A DNA stretch of 64,000 bases from Ruminococcus sp. (GTDB taxonomy: Bacteria; Bacillota; Clostridia; Oscillospirales; Ruminococcaceae): assembly GCA_021201755.1 (NCBI GenBank), contig JAJQEI010000037.1, forward strand, positions 186,001-250,000, given 5' to 3'. A program made the position numbers and the translations under genes. The notes beneath the pieces were generated by a model, which was not told the DNA's origin, did no database searches, and saw only the letters and a list, made by a program, of their open reading frames with translations. Numbering within the stretch: position 1 is the stretch's first letter; each line of letters opens with the position of its first letter. This document shows, in pieces, positions 36,941 through 46,647 of the stretch.

Positions 36941-39900
36941 ATGGATTTGGATTTTGCGGCGTTTTTGGAAGAATATGTACCGGTGATGCCGCAGTCGATG
37001 CAAAATGGCGTTCTGCACCGGATGACTTATTCGGAAAACCTAACAAAAATTTCGCTTTATGTGGAGTTCCCAATACTGGTACCCATGCAGGATATTTTTT
37101 CGCTGGAGCATGAGTTAGAGGTGCGATTGGAAATTCAGGCGGTGCGGATATATCCACATTACGATGAAAACTGTTTTACGATGGCATATTTTCCGGATTT
37201 GGTCTTATTTTTAAAGCGAGAAATGACGGTGGTCAATGGGCTTATTGATGGTGCAGAAACAGCGTATCACGACGGTATTTTGGAAATTCACCTAAAAAAT
37301 GGTGGATACGATATTTTAGAAAAATACCACGTAGCGGATTTTTTTTCTCATATGCTGGAGCAGATGTTCTTGAAGCATATTTCGGTGCAGATGCATGGTA
37401 CAACAAGTATGCCGGAGGAAGATTTTCAGGCAATGCTTGCAAAGGAGGAAGCCACTTTGCCGAAACAAACGGTACAGCAGACAGCAAAAACGAGTGGTGG
37501 CACGAATGGAAAAACGGAAACGCCGAAATCTATGGCGAAAAGTGTGAAACTACAGGTGGAAATCGATGGAATCGTGCCGGACAGTGCTGTTATGATTCGA
37601 GGCAGAGAAATTCGGGATATGCCGATTTCTATACAAGAAGCAGTGGAAATACAGGGACAGCGTGTGATTATCATGGGCGATGTGTTCGCAATGGAGGAAC
37701 GAGACGTTCGTGGAGAGAGAAGGATTTTGACCTATCAAGTGACAGATGGGACGTATTCTGTTTTGGTGAAGGTGTTCGACACAATAGCGAATATCGAAAA
37801 ATATCCCTATGATCAAATCAAAAAGGGCGCAACGCTGCTTATTTTGGGACGCATTAGCTACGACGAATTTGCACGTGAAGATGTGATGAAGCCGGAATCT
37901 ATTGTCATGGTAAAGCGACAGCGAAAACAGGACAATGCGCCGAAAAAACGTGTAGAATTGCACTGTCACACGAATATGTCTCAAATGGACGGCATGACGC
38001 CGGCAGCAAAGCTAGTACAGCGTGCTCACGATTGGGGACATCCGGCAATTGCTATTACCGATCACGGTGTTGCACAGGCATTTCCAGAGGCGATGACGAC
38101 TTGGGATAATTTGAAGGATGACAATTTCAAAGTGATTTTCGGCTGCGAAATTTATGTGGTCAATGATTTGGCAAAACAGGCTGTTATCGATAATCCGGGC
38201 GATCGAACGTTACAGGAAGATTTGATTATTTTTGACGTAGAGACAACGGGACTAAACTATAAAAAAGACCGTTTGACGGAGATTGGCGCAGTTCGTATGC
38301 GTGGACTGCAAATCATCGACAGCTTCAATACAATAGTGAACCCGGAAAAACCGATACCGACGAAAATCGTGGAACTGACTGGTATTACGGACGATATGGT
38401 AAAGGATGCACCGAAAGAGGCAGAGGCACTGCAAAAATTCATGGAATTTTGTGGCGATAATCCGGTTTTGGCGGCACACAATGCGCAATTTGATACCTCT
38501 TTTGTGCGAGAAGTTTGTAAGCGGCATCAGATTCCTTTTGAATTTTCTACGCTGGATACATTAGTTCTCTGTCAGCGTATGTTGCCACAAATGCATCGTC
38601 ACAAGTTGGACGGTGTGGCAAAGGCATTGAAACTTGGAAAGTTTGATCACCACCGAGCCTCTGATGATGCGACGATGTTGGCGAAAATTTATAAGGAACT
38701 GGCGAGTCGTTTGATACAGACAAAGGATGCCAAGATGTTGGCAGATTTGAATGTAAAGACGGTAGATGTAGACGTAAAGCGGCTGCATCCTTATCATCAG
38801 ATTGTTCTGGTGAAAAATCATGTGGGATTGAAAAATTTGTACCGATTGATTTCTTATGGACATACTGAGTGCTTTTATCGGAAACCACTGATTCCAAAGT
38901 CTGTATTAACGCAGCATCGAGAGGGATTGATTTTTGCCAGTGCCTGTGAGGCAGGAGAATTATTTCAGGCACTCGTAGAGGGAAAACCACATAAAGAAGT
39001 GGTGGAACTGGCAAAGTTTTACGACTATCTGGAAATTCAGCCTACGAGGAATAATAACTTTATGATTCGAAACGGTACGGCTGCCAACGTGAAGGAACTA
39101 CAGGAGTATAACCGTAAAATTGTAAAACTTGGAGAAGAATTACATATTCCGGTTTGTGCTACTTGTGACGTCCATTTTATTGACGAGGATGATGCGATTT
39201 ATCGGGGAATTTTACAGGCGGGACAGGGCTACGATGACGCCGGTAATCAGGCACCACTTTATTTTCGTACCACAGAGGAAATGCTGAAAGAATTTTCTTA
39301 TCTGGGAGCAGAAAAGGCAGAGGAAATTGTCATTACGAACACCAATGCCATTGCCGATCAGATTGAAAAAATACGTCCGTTTCCTGTGGGAACGTTTACA
39401 CTAACGATTGATGGCGCTGAGGAAGATCTGGTACGTATCACAACTACTCGTGCAAAGGAAATTTATGGCGATCCATTGCCGGAACTGGTAGAGAAGCGGC
39501 TGAACCGAGAGTTATCTTCCATTATCAAGCATGGATTTTCTGTTCTGTATATTATTGCACAAAAACTTGTCTGGGATAGCGTAGATCACGGATATCAGGT
39601 GGGTTCTCGTGGTTCGGTTGGCTCGTCCTTTGTAGCGTCTATGGCGGGAATCTCTGAGGTGAATCCTTTAGCACCACATTATGTTTGTCCAAAGTGTAAG
39701 CATAGCGAATTTATCACGGATGGCAGCGTGGGTTCCGGTTTTGATTTGCCGAAAAAGAATTGTCCAGATTGTGACGTGGAGATGATACGGGATGGTCATG
39801 ACATCCCGTTTGAGACATTCCTCGGATTTGACGGTGATAAAGCACCGGATATTGACTTGAATTTTTCCAGTGAATATCAGTCCAGCGCACACCGTTATAC

Positions 39901-41275
39901 AGAGGAACTTTTTGGCAGAGACAATGTGTTTAAGGCGGGGACGATTTCGGTAGTAGCAGATAAAACAGCGTATGGATACGTGAAAAAATATTTGGAAGAA
40001 CGAGGACTGCACTATAGTCCTACGGAGACAAACCGTCTTGCGATTGGCTGTACTGGAATTAAGCGTACAACCGGTCAGCACCCGGGCGGTATGGTGGTTG
40101 TGCCAAGTAATTTTGATGTGTATGATTTTACACCGGTGCAGCATCCGGCGGACGATCCAAACTCTGATATTCTTACGACACACTTTGACTTCCACTCCCT
40201 CCATGATACCATTCTGAAATTGGACGAACTAGGGCACGTTGTTCCTACGATGTATAAGCACTTGGAAGACATGACGGGAATTGAAATTAAAAATGTTCCC
40301 ACTACTGACCTAAAGGTAATTCAAATGTGTACAGACTGCAGTGTTTTGGGTGTAACGGCAGAGGAGATTTATTGCAAAACTGGAAGTCTCGGTATCCCCG
40401 AGATGGGGACGGGTTTTACCATTCAGATGCTGTTAGATGCGAAACCCAAAAAATTTAGCGATTTTTTGCAAATTTCCGGACTTTCCCATGGTACGGACGT
40501 ATGGCTTGGAAATGCAAAGGATTTGATTGACAACGGTACTTGTACCATTTCAGAGGTAATCGGTACTCGTGACAGTATCATGACATATTTGATATATAAA
40601 GGTATTGAACCGAAACAGGCGTTTCAGATTATGGAGGATACCCGAAAAGGGAAAGCACCGAAAACCTTTACGCCAGAGCGTGTACAAATGCTGCTTGATC
40701 ACGATGTACCGCAATGGTATATTGACAGCTGCTTGAAGATCAAGTATATGTTCCCAAAAGCCCATGCAGCAGCATACGTTACGGCGGCAATCAAGCTTGG
40801 CTGGTTCAAGCTTTATCATCCATTGGAGTATTATGCAGTCTACTTTAGTACCCGAGGAGATGATTTTGATGCAGAAGTAGCTTTGCAGGGGAAAAAGGCG
40901 GTGCGTGCGAAAATTGAAATGCTTCAGGAAAAGGGGAATGACTGTATGAATAAAGAATCCGCCTTGCTTGATATGCTGTTGATTGTAAATGAAATGGAAT
41001 CCCGTGGGTATGAGTTTTTACCGATTGATTTGTATAAATCACACGCTGACCATTATCTTGTAGAGGATGGAAAGGTGCGAATTGCCTTTAGTGCAGTACC
41101 CGGCATTGGCGTAGCGGCTGCCCATAACATTTATGATACTGCACAAAAGGGAGACTTTATTTCCATCGAAGAATTTGCTGCACAATGTAACGTATCAAAA
41201 ACAATAATAGAAACGCTGGAAAACATTCACGCTTTAGGCAACCTGCCGAAAACCAGTCAGATGAGTCTTTTTTGA
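36941..41275 (+). CDS. polC: DNA polymerase III PolC-type
   Basis: The Gram-positive replicative polymerase with built-in proofreading. The 1444 residues comprise an N-terminal domain, an OB fold about 200-310 (IIMGDVFAMEERDVRGERRILTYQVTDG), a PHP domain starting RVELHCHTNMSQMDGM near 335, a DnaQ-like exonuclease inserted in it (IIFDVETTGLNYKKDRLTEIGAV near 427 and AAHNAQFDTSFV), a zinc site with CPKC and CPDC near 917-945, and the palm with PDIDLNFSSEYQ near 970. A Gly-Ser-Thr-rich linker lies at about 185-200. The start at 36941 has GGGAG 10 bases ahead. No lesion is seen in more than 4 kb. Confidence 0.97.
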   Translation: MDLDFAAFLEEYVPVMPQSMQNGVLHRMTYSENLTKISLYVEFPILVPMQDIFSLEHELEVRLEIQAVRIYPHYDENCFTMAYFPDLVLFLKREMTVVNGLIDGAETAYHDGILEIHLKNGGYDILEKYHVADFFSHMLEQMFLKHISVQMHGTTSMPEEDFQAMLAKEEATLPKQTVQQTAKTSGGTNGKTETPKSMAKSVKLQVEIDGIVPDSAVMIRGREIRDMPISIQEAVEIQGQRVIIMGDVFAMEERDVRGERRILTYQVTDGTYSVLVKVFDTIANIEKYPYDQIKKGATLLILGRISYDEFAREDVMKPESIVMVKRQRKQDNAPKKRVELHCHTNMSQMDGMTPAAKLVQRAHDWGHPAIAITDHGVAQAFPEAMTTWDNLKDDNFKVIFGCEIYVVNDLAKQAVIDNPGDRTLQEDLIIFDVETTGLNYKKDRLTEIGAVRMRGLQIIDSFNTIVNPEKPIPTKIVELTGITDDMVKDAPKEAEALQKFMEFCGDNPVLAAHNAQFDTSFVREVCKRHQIPFEFSTLDTLVLCQRMLPQMHRHKLDGVAKALKLGKFDHHRASDDATMLAKIYKELASRLIQTKDAKMLADLNVKTVDVDVKRLHPYHQIVLVKNHVGLKNLYRLISYGHTECFYRKPLIPKSVLTQHREGLIFASACEAGELFQALVEGKPHKEVVELAKFYDYLEIQPTRNNNFMIRNGTAANVKELQEYNRKIVKLGEELHIPVCATCDVHFIDEDDAIYRGILQAGQGYDDAGNQAPLYFRTTEEMLKEFSYLGAEKAEEIVITNTNAIADQIEKIRPFPVGTFTLTIDGAEEDLVRITTTRAKEIYGDPLPELVEKRLNRELSSIIKHGFSVLYIIAQKLVWDSVDHGYQVGSRGSVGSSFVASMAGISEVNPLAPHYVCPKCKHSEFITDGSVGSGFDLPKKNCPDCDVEMIRDGHDIPFETFLGFDGDKAPDIDLNFSSEYQSSAHRYTEELFGRDNVFKAGTISVVADKTAYGYVKKYLEERGLHYSPTETNRLAIGCTGIKRTTGQHPGGMVVVPSNFDVYDFTPVQHPADDPNSDILTTHFDFHSLHDTILKLDELGHVVPTMYKHLEDMTGIEIKNVPTTDLKVIQMCTDCSVLGVTAEEIYCKTGSLGIPEMGTGFTIQMLLDAKPKKFSDFLQISGLSHGTDVWLGNAKDLIDNGTCTISEVIGTRDSIMTYLIYKGIEPKQAFQIMEDTRKGKAPKTFTPERVQMLLDHDVPQWYIDSCLKIKYMFPKAHAAAYVTAAIKLGWFKLYHPLEYYAVYFSTRGDDFDAEVALQGKKAVRAKIEMLQEKGNDCMNKESALLDMLLIVNEMESRGYEFLPIDLYKSHADHYLVEDGKVRIAFSAVPGIGVAAAHNIYDTAQKGDFISIEEFAAQCNVSKTIIETLENIHALGNLPKTSQMSLF

Positions 41276-41286
41276 GCGAAAATTTC

Positions 41287-41320
41287 TTGACAGGCATTGC
41301 TTGATATGCTATCATGATAG
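41287..41320 (+). promoter_or_regulatory. Promoter of the his operon with overlapping 12-bp palindrome
   Basis: TTGACA, 17 bases ending in TGC, TATCAT. The perfect palindrome CTATCATGATAG (41309-41320) covers the -10 element, an ideal place for a repressor to act. The regulator is unknown; no T-box or attenuator is seen in the short leader. Confidence 0.65.
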
Positions 41321-41359
41321 TATAACAGCACACTAGAGTAAAAGGAGCGTATGCCATTT

Positions 41360-42577
41360 ATGCGAAAATACAATAAAATCACACCGGAGGGCACGAAGGA
41401 TTTTTTGTTTGAAGAATGCCGTGTGCGGCGACAAGTGGAACAGTGGCTGCATGGTTTGTTCGAGAGTAAGGGTTATTCAGAGGTAACAACTCCCGGGTTA
41501 GAATTTTTTGACGTATTTCAGTCGGATGCTGGATATTATCCGCAGGAGCGGCTGTATAAGATGACGGACAGTAAGGGCAGACTCTTAGCACTTCGACCAG
41601 AATCGACTATGCCGATTGCTAGAGTGACTGCAACACGCCTGAAAAATGCGCCTTTGCCGCTGCGACTCTATTATAACCAGAGCGTCTATCGTTTTGAGCC
41701 GGCACTAAAGGGCAGAAGCGATGAAGTGACGCAAATGGGCATTGAACTTTTGGGCTCGGCATCCTATATGGCAGATGTGGAAATGGTAACGACCGCCATT
41801 GAAGCACTTGTGGCGTACAGTGGCGGCAGCGTGAATTATTCGCTGGAACTAGGGGATGCAGGCGTATTCAAGGAATTGATGCGAGAACTAAACGCAACGC
41901 CGGAACAGCGGGAGAATATCCGCTATCTGATTGAGACGAAAAACTATCCGGCACTAAATGACGAACTCGATGCAATGAGGGACTCCAAAGCGGCGGCAGC
42001 ATTGAAAAAATTACCGGCGTTGTTTGGTGGAGAAGAAGTATTCGAAAAGGCATCTCAGCTTTATTCCAATCAACGGATGGACGAGATTTTGCTTGATTTG
42101 CAGAAACTTTATCAGGATCTTTCTAAGGTGATTGGAGAAGGACGCCTGACGGTAGATTTGGGCATGGTCAACAATGCAGACTATTACACTGGCGTTATTA
42201 TTAAGGGCTATCTTGAGGGCTATGGCGAAGAAGTCCTTGCCGGCGGACGGTATAATAAGCTGCTGTCTGATTTTGGCTATGATATTCCGGCAACCGGTTT
42301 TGCCGTAAATGTTGATGCGGTATCAAAAGTGCGTTTGAAGAATACAACGGTTGCGCCACGTGCAGTGGATGCACTGGTTTATGCGACAGAAGGTTATGAA
42401 ATGCAGGCAGTAACGGTGTCACAAAAAATGCGTGCAAGCGGAAAAGTTGTTGAATATGCTTTTTTTGATTCGCTGGATTTGGTGCGTGCTTATGCGAAAG
42501 AACGGAAAATCGGGGAAATTGTGATTGTGGATGAAAATTATTTCGATGAATCGTGCCCGAGTGAGATCGGAAATTGA
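41360..42577 (+). CDS. hisZ: ATP phosphoribosyltransferase regulatory subunit
   Basis: A class II aminoacyl-tRNA synthetase-like protein, related to HisRS, that activates the short HisG. It begins MRKYNKITPEGTKDFLFEECRVRR and shows the motif-2-like LRPESTMPIARV and ADYYTGVIIKGYLEGYGEEVLAGGRYNKL. About 405 residues. An ATG nine bases upstream is only 3 bases from the GGAG, so I prefer this one, although its spacing (12) is long. First gene of the his operon. Confidence 0.9.
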   Translation: MRKYNKITPEGTKDFLFEECRVRRQVEQWLHGLFESKGYSEVTTPGLEFFDVFQSDAGYYPQERLYKMTDSKGRLLALRPESTMPIARVTATRLKNAPLPLRLYYNQSVYRFEPALKGRSDEVTQMGIELLGSASYMADVEMVTTAIEALVAYSGGSVNYSLELGDAGVFKELMRELNATPEQRENIRYLIETKNYPALNDELDAMRDSKAAAALKKLPALFGGEEVFEKASQLYSNQRMDEILLDLQKLYQDLSKVIGEGRLTVDLGMVNNADYYTGVIIKGYLEGYGEEVLAGGRYNKLLSDFGYDIPATGFAVNVDAVSKVRLKNTTVAPRAVDALVYATEGYEMQAVTVSQKMRASGKVVEYAFFDSLDLVRAYAKERKIGEIVIVDENYFDESCPSEIGN

Positions 42578-42595
42578 GAAAGTTGTGGGAAAACT

Positions 42596-43090
42596 ATGAG
42601 TGAGGGTAAAATTTTATTTGGTGGTTATGAGTGGTTGGTACTGAAGAAATACGACGACCATATATTGGTTATTTTGGAAGATGTGTTGGAGCAAGAAAGA
42701 CCATATCATGTAAAGCGTGAATTTATCACTTGGGAAGAATGCACCTTGCGAAAATGGTTGAATGAAGATTTTTACAACACATTCACGCCGGAGGAGCAAG
42801 CAAGAATCCTAAAGACTCATCTCGAAAATCCAAACGACGTAGATTGGCATAGAGAAGGCGGCAACGATACAGATGACAAAATATTCTTGCTGAGCTTAAA
42901 TGAAGTGGAGGAATACATGACAAAGAGTGAACGGAATGACGAGAATTGGTGGTGGGTACGGTCGTCCGGTAATTGTCAGTATGGTGAGATGAAGTTCTAC
43001 CACATCAACGGAAAAAGTGTTGTTGGCAGATTTGAATACGACATTGCTCGTGAGCATGGGGTTCGTCCCGCTATGAATCTGAAATTATAA
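42596..43090 (+). CDS. DUF6273-like protein inside the his operon
   Basis: A 164-residue protein with features of the DUF6273 family: LFGGYEWLVLKKYDDHILVILEDV, ITWEECTLRKWLNEDFYNTFTPEEQARIL, then GGNDTDDKIFLLSLNEVEEYM, WWWVRSSG and HGVRPAMNLKL. The fold is usually the C-terminal part of larger surface or sensory proteins, and its function is unknown. It is intact but not a histidine enzyme. It lies 18 bases after hisZ with no good RBS, and about 105 bases of non-coding sequence separate it from hisG. Confidence 0.75.
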   Translation: MSEGKILFGGYEWLVLKKYDDHILVILEDVLEQERPYHVKREFITWEECTLRKWLNEDFYNTFTPEEQARILKTHLENPNDVDWHREGGNDTDDKIFLLSLNEVEEYMTKSERNDENWWWVRSSGNCQYGEMKFYHINGKSVVGRFEYDIAREHGVRPAMNLKL

Positions 43091-43195
43091 ATCTTTCAAT
43101 CAAAATCACTACACGGCATATATAGTTAGCCTGAGGTTTATCGGGGTACTCGTGAAATCACCTCGAAATAATATTTGAATAAAGGGAAGAGTAGT

Positions 43196-43831
43196 ATGAC
43201 AAAACCATTGCGCATTGCTCTGACGAAGGGCAGATTAGAAAAAGACACAGTCGAGCTGTTCGAACGCCTTGGATTCGATTGTACGGCGGTACGGGAAAAA
43301 GGACGGCGTTTGATTTTGCCGATTTCGGATGGTAATATAGAAGTTGTTCTCGCAAAGGCGAACGATGTGATTACTTATGTGGAGCATGGTGTTTGTGATA
43401 TGGGTGTAGTCGGAAAAGACACTATTATGGAAATGCAAGGGAAATTTTTTGAAATGGTAGATCTGGGATTTGGCAAATGCCGGTTTGCACTGGCAGCTAA
43501 AAAAGGAACAGATTTCTATAGTGGCTTTGGCGTAAAGCAGATTGCTACGAAATATCCCAGCGTTGCTCGGCGTTTTTTTGAAAGCAAGGGCATGGATGTG
43601 GATATTGTCAAAATCGAAGGCTCAGTGGAACTTGCACCGCTCTTGGGCTTGGCGGATGGCATTGTAGACATTGTAGAAACAGGTGTAACGCTGAAAGAAA
43701 ATGGTTTGGAAGTGGTAGAAACGGTAATGCCAATTTCCGCACGGCTGATTGCTAACACCGTTAGTCTGAAGATGCGGCAACAGGAGATTGAAACATTGAT
43801 TGGAAAAATTGAGGAGGTTTTAGAAAAATGA
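43196..43831 (+). CDS. hisG: ATP phosphoribosyltransferase, short form
   Basis: First committed step of histidine synthesis: ATP plus PRPP. The 211 residues are the short form that lacks the C-terminal regulatory domain and needs HisZ, which is encoded just upstream. Visible: LRIALTKGRLEKDTVELFERLG, VEHGVCDMGVVGKDT and GSVELAPLLGLADGIVDIVETGVTLKENGL, the PRPP-binding region. RBS AGGGAAGAG precedes the ATG. The stop overlaps hisD (ATGA). Confidence 0.96.
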   Translation: MTKPLRIALTKGRLEKDTVELFERLGFDCTAVREKGRRLILPISDGNIEVVLAKANDVITYVEHGVCDMGVVGKDTIMEMQGKFFEMVDLGFGKCRFALAAKKGTDFYSGFGVKQIATKYPSVARRFFESKGMDVDIVKIEGSVELAPLLGLADGIVDIVETGVTLKENGLEVVETVMPISARLIANTVSLKMRQQEIETLIGKIEEVLEK

Positions 43832-45132
43832 TACAAATGAAAGTGATAAATGCAAGCAACGTTGAACAGCGAGAAGCGTTTTTCAAAAGCCTAGAAAAGC
43901 GTAGCGGTGAAACCAATCGGCGTGTGACAGAAACTGTTACAAGAATCATTGAAAATGTTAAGGAAAATGGCGATCAGGCAGTACAGGATTATACGCTGCA
44001 ATTCGATGGCAGTTTGCCGAAGTATTATGAAGTACCGAGAGACATTATTAATGATGCATTATCAAATGCAGATCCGGCATTTGTAGAGGCAATGCTGAAC
44101 GCCATTGAAAACGTACGGGATTTTCACCAGCGTCAAGTACAAGAGGGTTTTATTCATACGTTGCCGAATGGCGTTATTCTTGGTCAGCGTGTGCGTGGAT
44201 TAGAACGGGTTGGCTTGTATGTGCCCGGCGGTACAGCAGCATATCTGTCCAGCGTGATTATGAATGCAGTCCCAGCAAAAATCGCAGGTGTTAAGGAAAT
44301 TATCATGGTGACGCCGCCTTGTAAGGACGGCACACCGAATCCGGATATCTTAGTAGCAGCGGCACTTGTGGGTATAGATTACATTTTCTTGTCTGGTGGC
44401 GCACAAGCGATTGCAGCACTTGCTTATGGTACAGAACAGATTCCAAAGGTAGACAAGATTGTCGGACCAGGGAATATTTTTGTTGCCACGGCGAAAAAGT
44501 TACTGTATGGAATTGTTGATATTGACATGATTGCAGGACCAAGTGAAGTTTTGGTGATGGCGGATGAAATGGCAAATCCAAAGTTTGTGGCGGCGGATTT
44601 GATGTCACAGGCAGAACACGATGTACTAGCCTCGTCTATTTTGGTGACAACGAGTGAAGCCGTAGCACAGCAGGTGCAAGTGGAAATAAACCGACAGGTG
44701 CAAACGTTGTCTCGCAAAGAAATGATTGAAAAGTCGATGAATGAATATAGCGCAGTACTGCTCTGCCATACAAGAGAGGAGGCAGCAATGCTGGCGAATC
44801 AAGTTGCGCCGGAGCATTTAGAAGTGCTAATGGAAAACCCGATGGAATTGTTGGGTGCGCTTGATAATGCCGGTTCAGTATTCCTTGGACCGTATGCATC
44901 AGAACCTCTAGGGGACTATTATGCCGGTCCAAATCATGTTTTGCCAACCAGTGGAACAGCACGCTTTTTCTCGCCGCTCGGTGTACAAAGCTTTACGAAG
45001 CGTTCTAGTTATACTTACTATACCAAAGATGCGCTGGCAGCAGCAAAGGACGATATTGTTTTGATTGCGAACAAAGAGGGCTTGACAGCACATGCCAATG
45101 CGATTACAGTAAGATTTGAGGAAGAAAGCTAA
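43828..45132 (+). CDS. hisD: Histidinol dehydrogenase
   Basis: NAD- and zinc-dependent last two steps of histidine synthesis, histidinol to histidine. The 434 residues show GLERVGLYVPGGTAAYLSSVIMNAVPAKIAGV, the long signature IDMIAGPSEVLVMADEMANPKFVAADLMSQAEHD (residues about 230-263) with zinc ligands Gln and His, and VAPEHLEVL and GPNHVLPT later. A second ATG three codons in is an alternative start. The TAA stop overlaps the next ATG by one base. Confidence 0.96.
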   Translation: MIQMKVINASNVEQREAFFKSLEKRSGETNRRVTETVTRIIENVKENGDQAVQDYTLQFDGSLPKYYEVPRDIINDALSNADPAFVEAMLNAIENVRDFHQRQVQEGFIHTLPNGVILGQRVRGLERVGLYVPGGTAAYLSSVIMNAVPAKIAGVKEIIMVTPPCKDGTPNPDILVAAALVGIDYIFLSGGAQAIAALAYGTEQIPKVDKIVGPGNIFVATAKKLLYGIVDIDMIAGPSEVLVMADEMANPKFVAADLMSQAEHDVLASSILVTTSEAVAQQVQVEINRQVQTLSRKEMIEKSMNEYSAVLLCHTREEAAMLANQVAPEHLEVLMENPMELLGALDNAGSVFLGPYASEPLGDYYAGPNHVLPTSGTARFFSPLGVQSFTKRSSYTYYTKDALAAAKDDIVLIANKEGLTAHANAITVRFEEES

Positions 45133-46046
45133 TGGCAATACCTAAATTTGATGAATTTTTCCCTGCTTTTATGCAGTGCTTATCAGACGGTGAAGTACAT
45201 ACTATGAAGGAGATTAAAGAATTCTGTGTGCAGCAATTTTCCTTGACTGATGCGGAGTTGCGGGAGCTGACGCCGTCTGGCAGTACCACACGTGTTTCTG
45301 ATCGAATCGGATGGACGAGAATGTATCTCAAAAAAGCTGGATTGATTATATCTCCTGTCCGTTCACAATATCAGTTGACAGAAGAGGGTAAAAATGCTGT
45401 TGCACAGTACGGTACAGAAAAAATCACGTTGTCTTTCTTAAATCAGTATAATTCATTTCGTGCATTTTATGGGCATGATGTGCCATCCAAAAAAAGCGTA
45501 CAGGACACGCTTTCCACAGAAAATGCAACACAAGATCCGAAAGAAAAAATCGAATCTGCCATTGAACAGATTCACAGCACTTTGGCAGAAGATTTAATGC
45601 AACAAATTATGGAGATGGAATCATACGATTTTGAAAAACTGGTTGTTTTGCTTTTAAAGAAAATGGGATATGGTGAACCGACTACCACAAAAAAATCCGG
45701 TGACGAAGGCATTGACGGTTTTGTTAAAGCGGATAAGTTTGGATTTGATTCAATTTATGTACAAGCGAAGCAATGGAAACCGGAGTCGATTGTTGGAAGA
45801 CCAGAAGTGCAAAAGTTTCTGGGTGCAATGGCAGAGCAAGGTGCATCAAAGGGCGTATTTATTGCAATCGTGCGCTTTTTCAAGGGTGCAATAGAATTTG
45901 CAGAGCGGCAGTTGCAACAGAAAATAGTTTTGGTAGATGGTGAGAAGTTAACAAAGCTGATGATCGAATATAACCTTGGAGTAACCGTGGAAAAAACATA
46001 TGAGGTAAAGCGCATAGACTTAGATTTTTTTCATGAGGATTTCTGA
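45132..46046 (+). CDS. mrr: Mrr-like restriction endonuclease embedded in the his operon
   Basis: A 304-residue protein with the plan of Mrr, the type IV enzyme that cuts methylated DNA. Residues 1 to about 95 are the Mrr_N winged helix (FFPAFMQCLSDGEVHTMKEI, SDRIGWTRMYLKKAGLI). A linker follows, then the PD-(D/E)XK domain about 160-290: YDFEKLVVLLLKKMGYG, SGDEGIDGFV with the catalytic Asp near 190, YVQAKQW with the Lys near 212, VGRPEVQKFLGAMAEQGASKGVFI and KIVLVDGEKLTKLMIEYNLGV. The FIAIVRFFKGA stretch departs from the common FITTS-F pattern. Its ATG overlaps the hisD TAA (TAATG), so translation is coupled. hisB follows 17 bases later. Confidence 0.85.
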   Translation: MAIPKFDEFFPAFMQCLSDGEVHTMKEIKEFCVQQFSLTDAELRELTPSGSTTRVSDRIGWTRMYLKKAGLIISPVRSQYQLTEEGKNAVAQYGTEKITLSFLNQYNSFRAFYGHDVPSKKSVQDTLSTENATQDPKEKIESAIEQIHSTLAEDLMQQIMEMESYDFEKLVVLLLKKMGYGEPTTTKKSGDEGIDGFVKADKFGFDSIYVQAKQWKPESIVGRPEVQKFLGAMAEQGASKGVFIAIVRFFKGAIEFAERQLQQKIVLVDGEKLTKLMIEYNLGVTVEKTYEVKRIDLDFFHEDF

Positions 46047-46063
46047 AAGGGAGGTAAACTATC

Positions 46064-46645
46064 ATGCGGCAATCCAAAATGACACGCACCACCAAAGAAA
46101 CCGACATTACTGTGTCGTTGTCATTGGATAAAAAAGGAACGGCGAAGATAAATACAGGTATCGGTTTTTTTGACCATATGCTGACAGCTTTATCAGTACA
46201 TAGCGGAATAAGTATGGAAATCACTGTAGAGGGAGATTTATATGTAGACGGGCATCATACTGTAGAGGATACTGGCATTGTTCTTGGACAAGCACTGGCG
46301 GAAGTCTTAGGCGATAAGTCTGGTATTGTACGTTATGGAAGTGCATTTATTCCTATGGATGAGGCACTCGCTTTTTGTAGTTTGGATATCAGTAACCGTC
46401 CGTTTTTGGTTTTTCAAGGGACGTTTACAAATGCCATGATTGGGCAGTATGACACGTGCCTGACAGAAGAGTTTTTCCGTGCGTTTGCATTCAATGCTGG
46501 TATTACACTGCACGTCAATATGATGTACGGCGTGAATGATCATCATAAATGTGAAGCGGCGTTTAAAGCAGTGGCACACGCTTTGAAAACGGCAGTAACA
46601 CCGCTGAAATCGGGGCAGATACTTTCAACGAAAGGAGTGCTGTAA
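46064..46645 (+). CDS. hisB: Imidazoleglycerol-phosphate dehydratase
   Basis: Manganese enzyme that removes water from imidazole glycerol phosphate. Single-domain form of 193 residues without a phosphatase domain. Metal-binding motifs: FFDHMLTALSVHSG (about residues 35-48), DGHHTVEDTGIVLGQAL (about 67-83), VNDHHKCEAAFKAVAHAL (about 162-179). RBS GGGAGG precedes the ATG. hisH follows after 2 bases. Confidence 0.97.
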   Translation: MRQSKMTRTTKETDITVSLSLDKKGTAKINTGIGFFDHMLTALSVHSGISMEITVEGDLYVDGHHTVEDTGIVLGQALAEVLGDKSGIVRYGSAFIPMDEALAFCSLDISNRPFLVFQGTFTNAMIGQYDTCLTEEFFRAFAFNAGITLHVNMMYGVNDHHKCEAAFKAVAHALKTAVTPLKSGQILSTKGVL

Positions 46646-46647
46646 AC

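Noticed and set aside
37550..37984. Minus-strand open frames opposite polC.
   Set aside because: Shadow frames of a highly conserved gene, with no ribosome binding sites.
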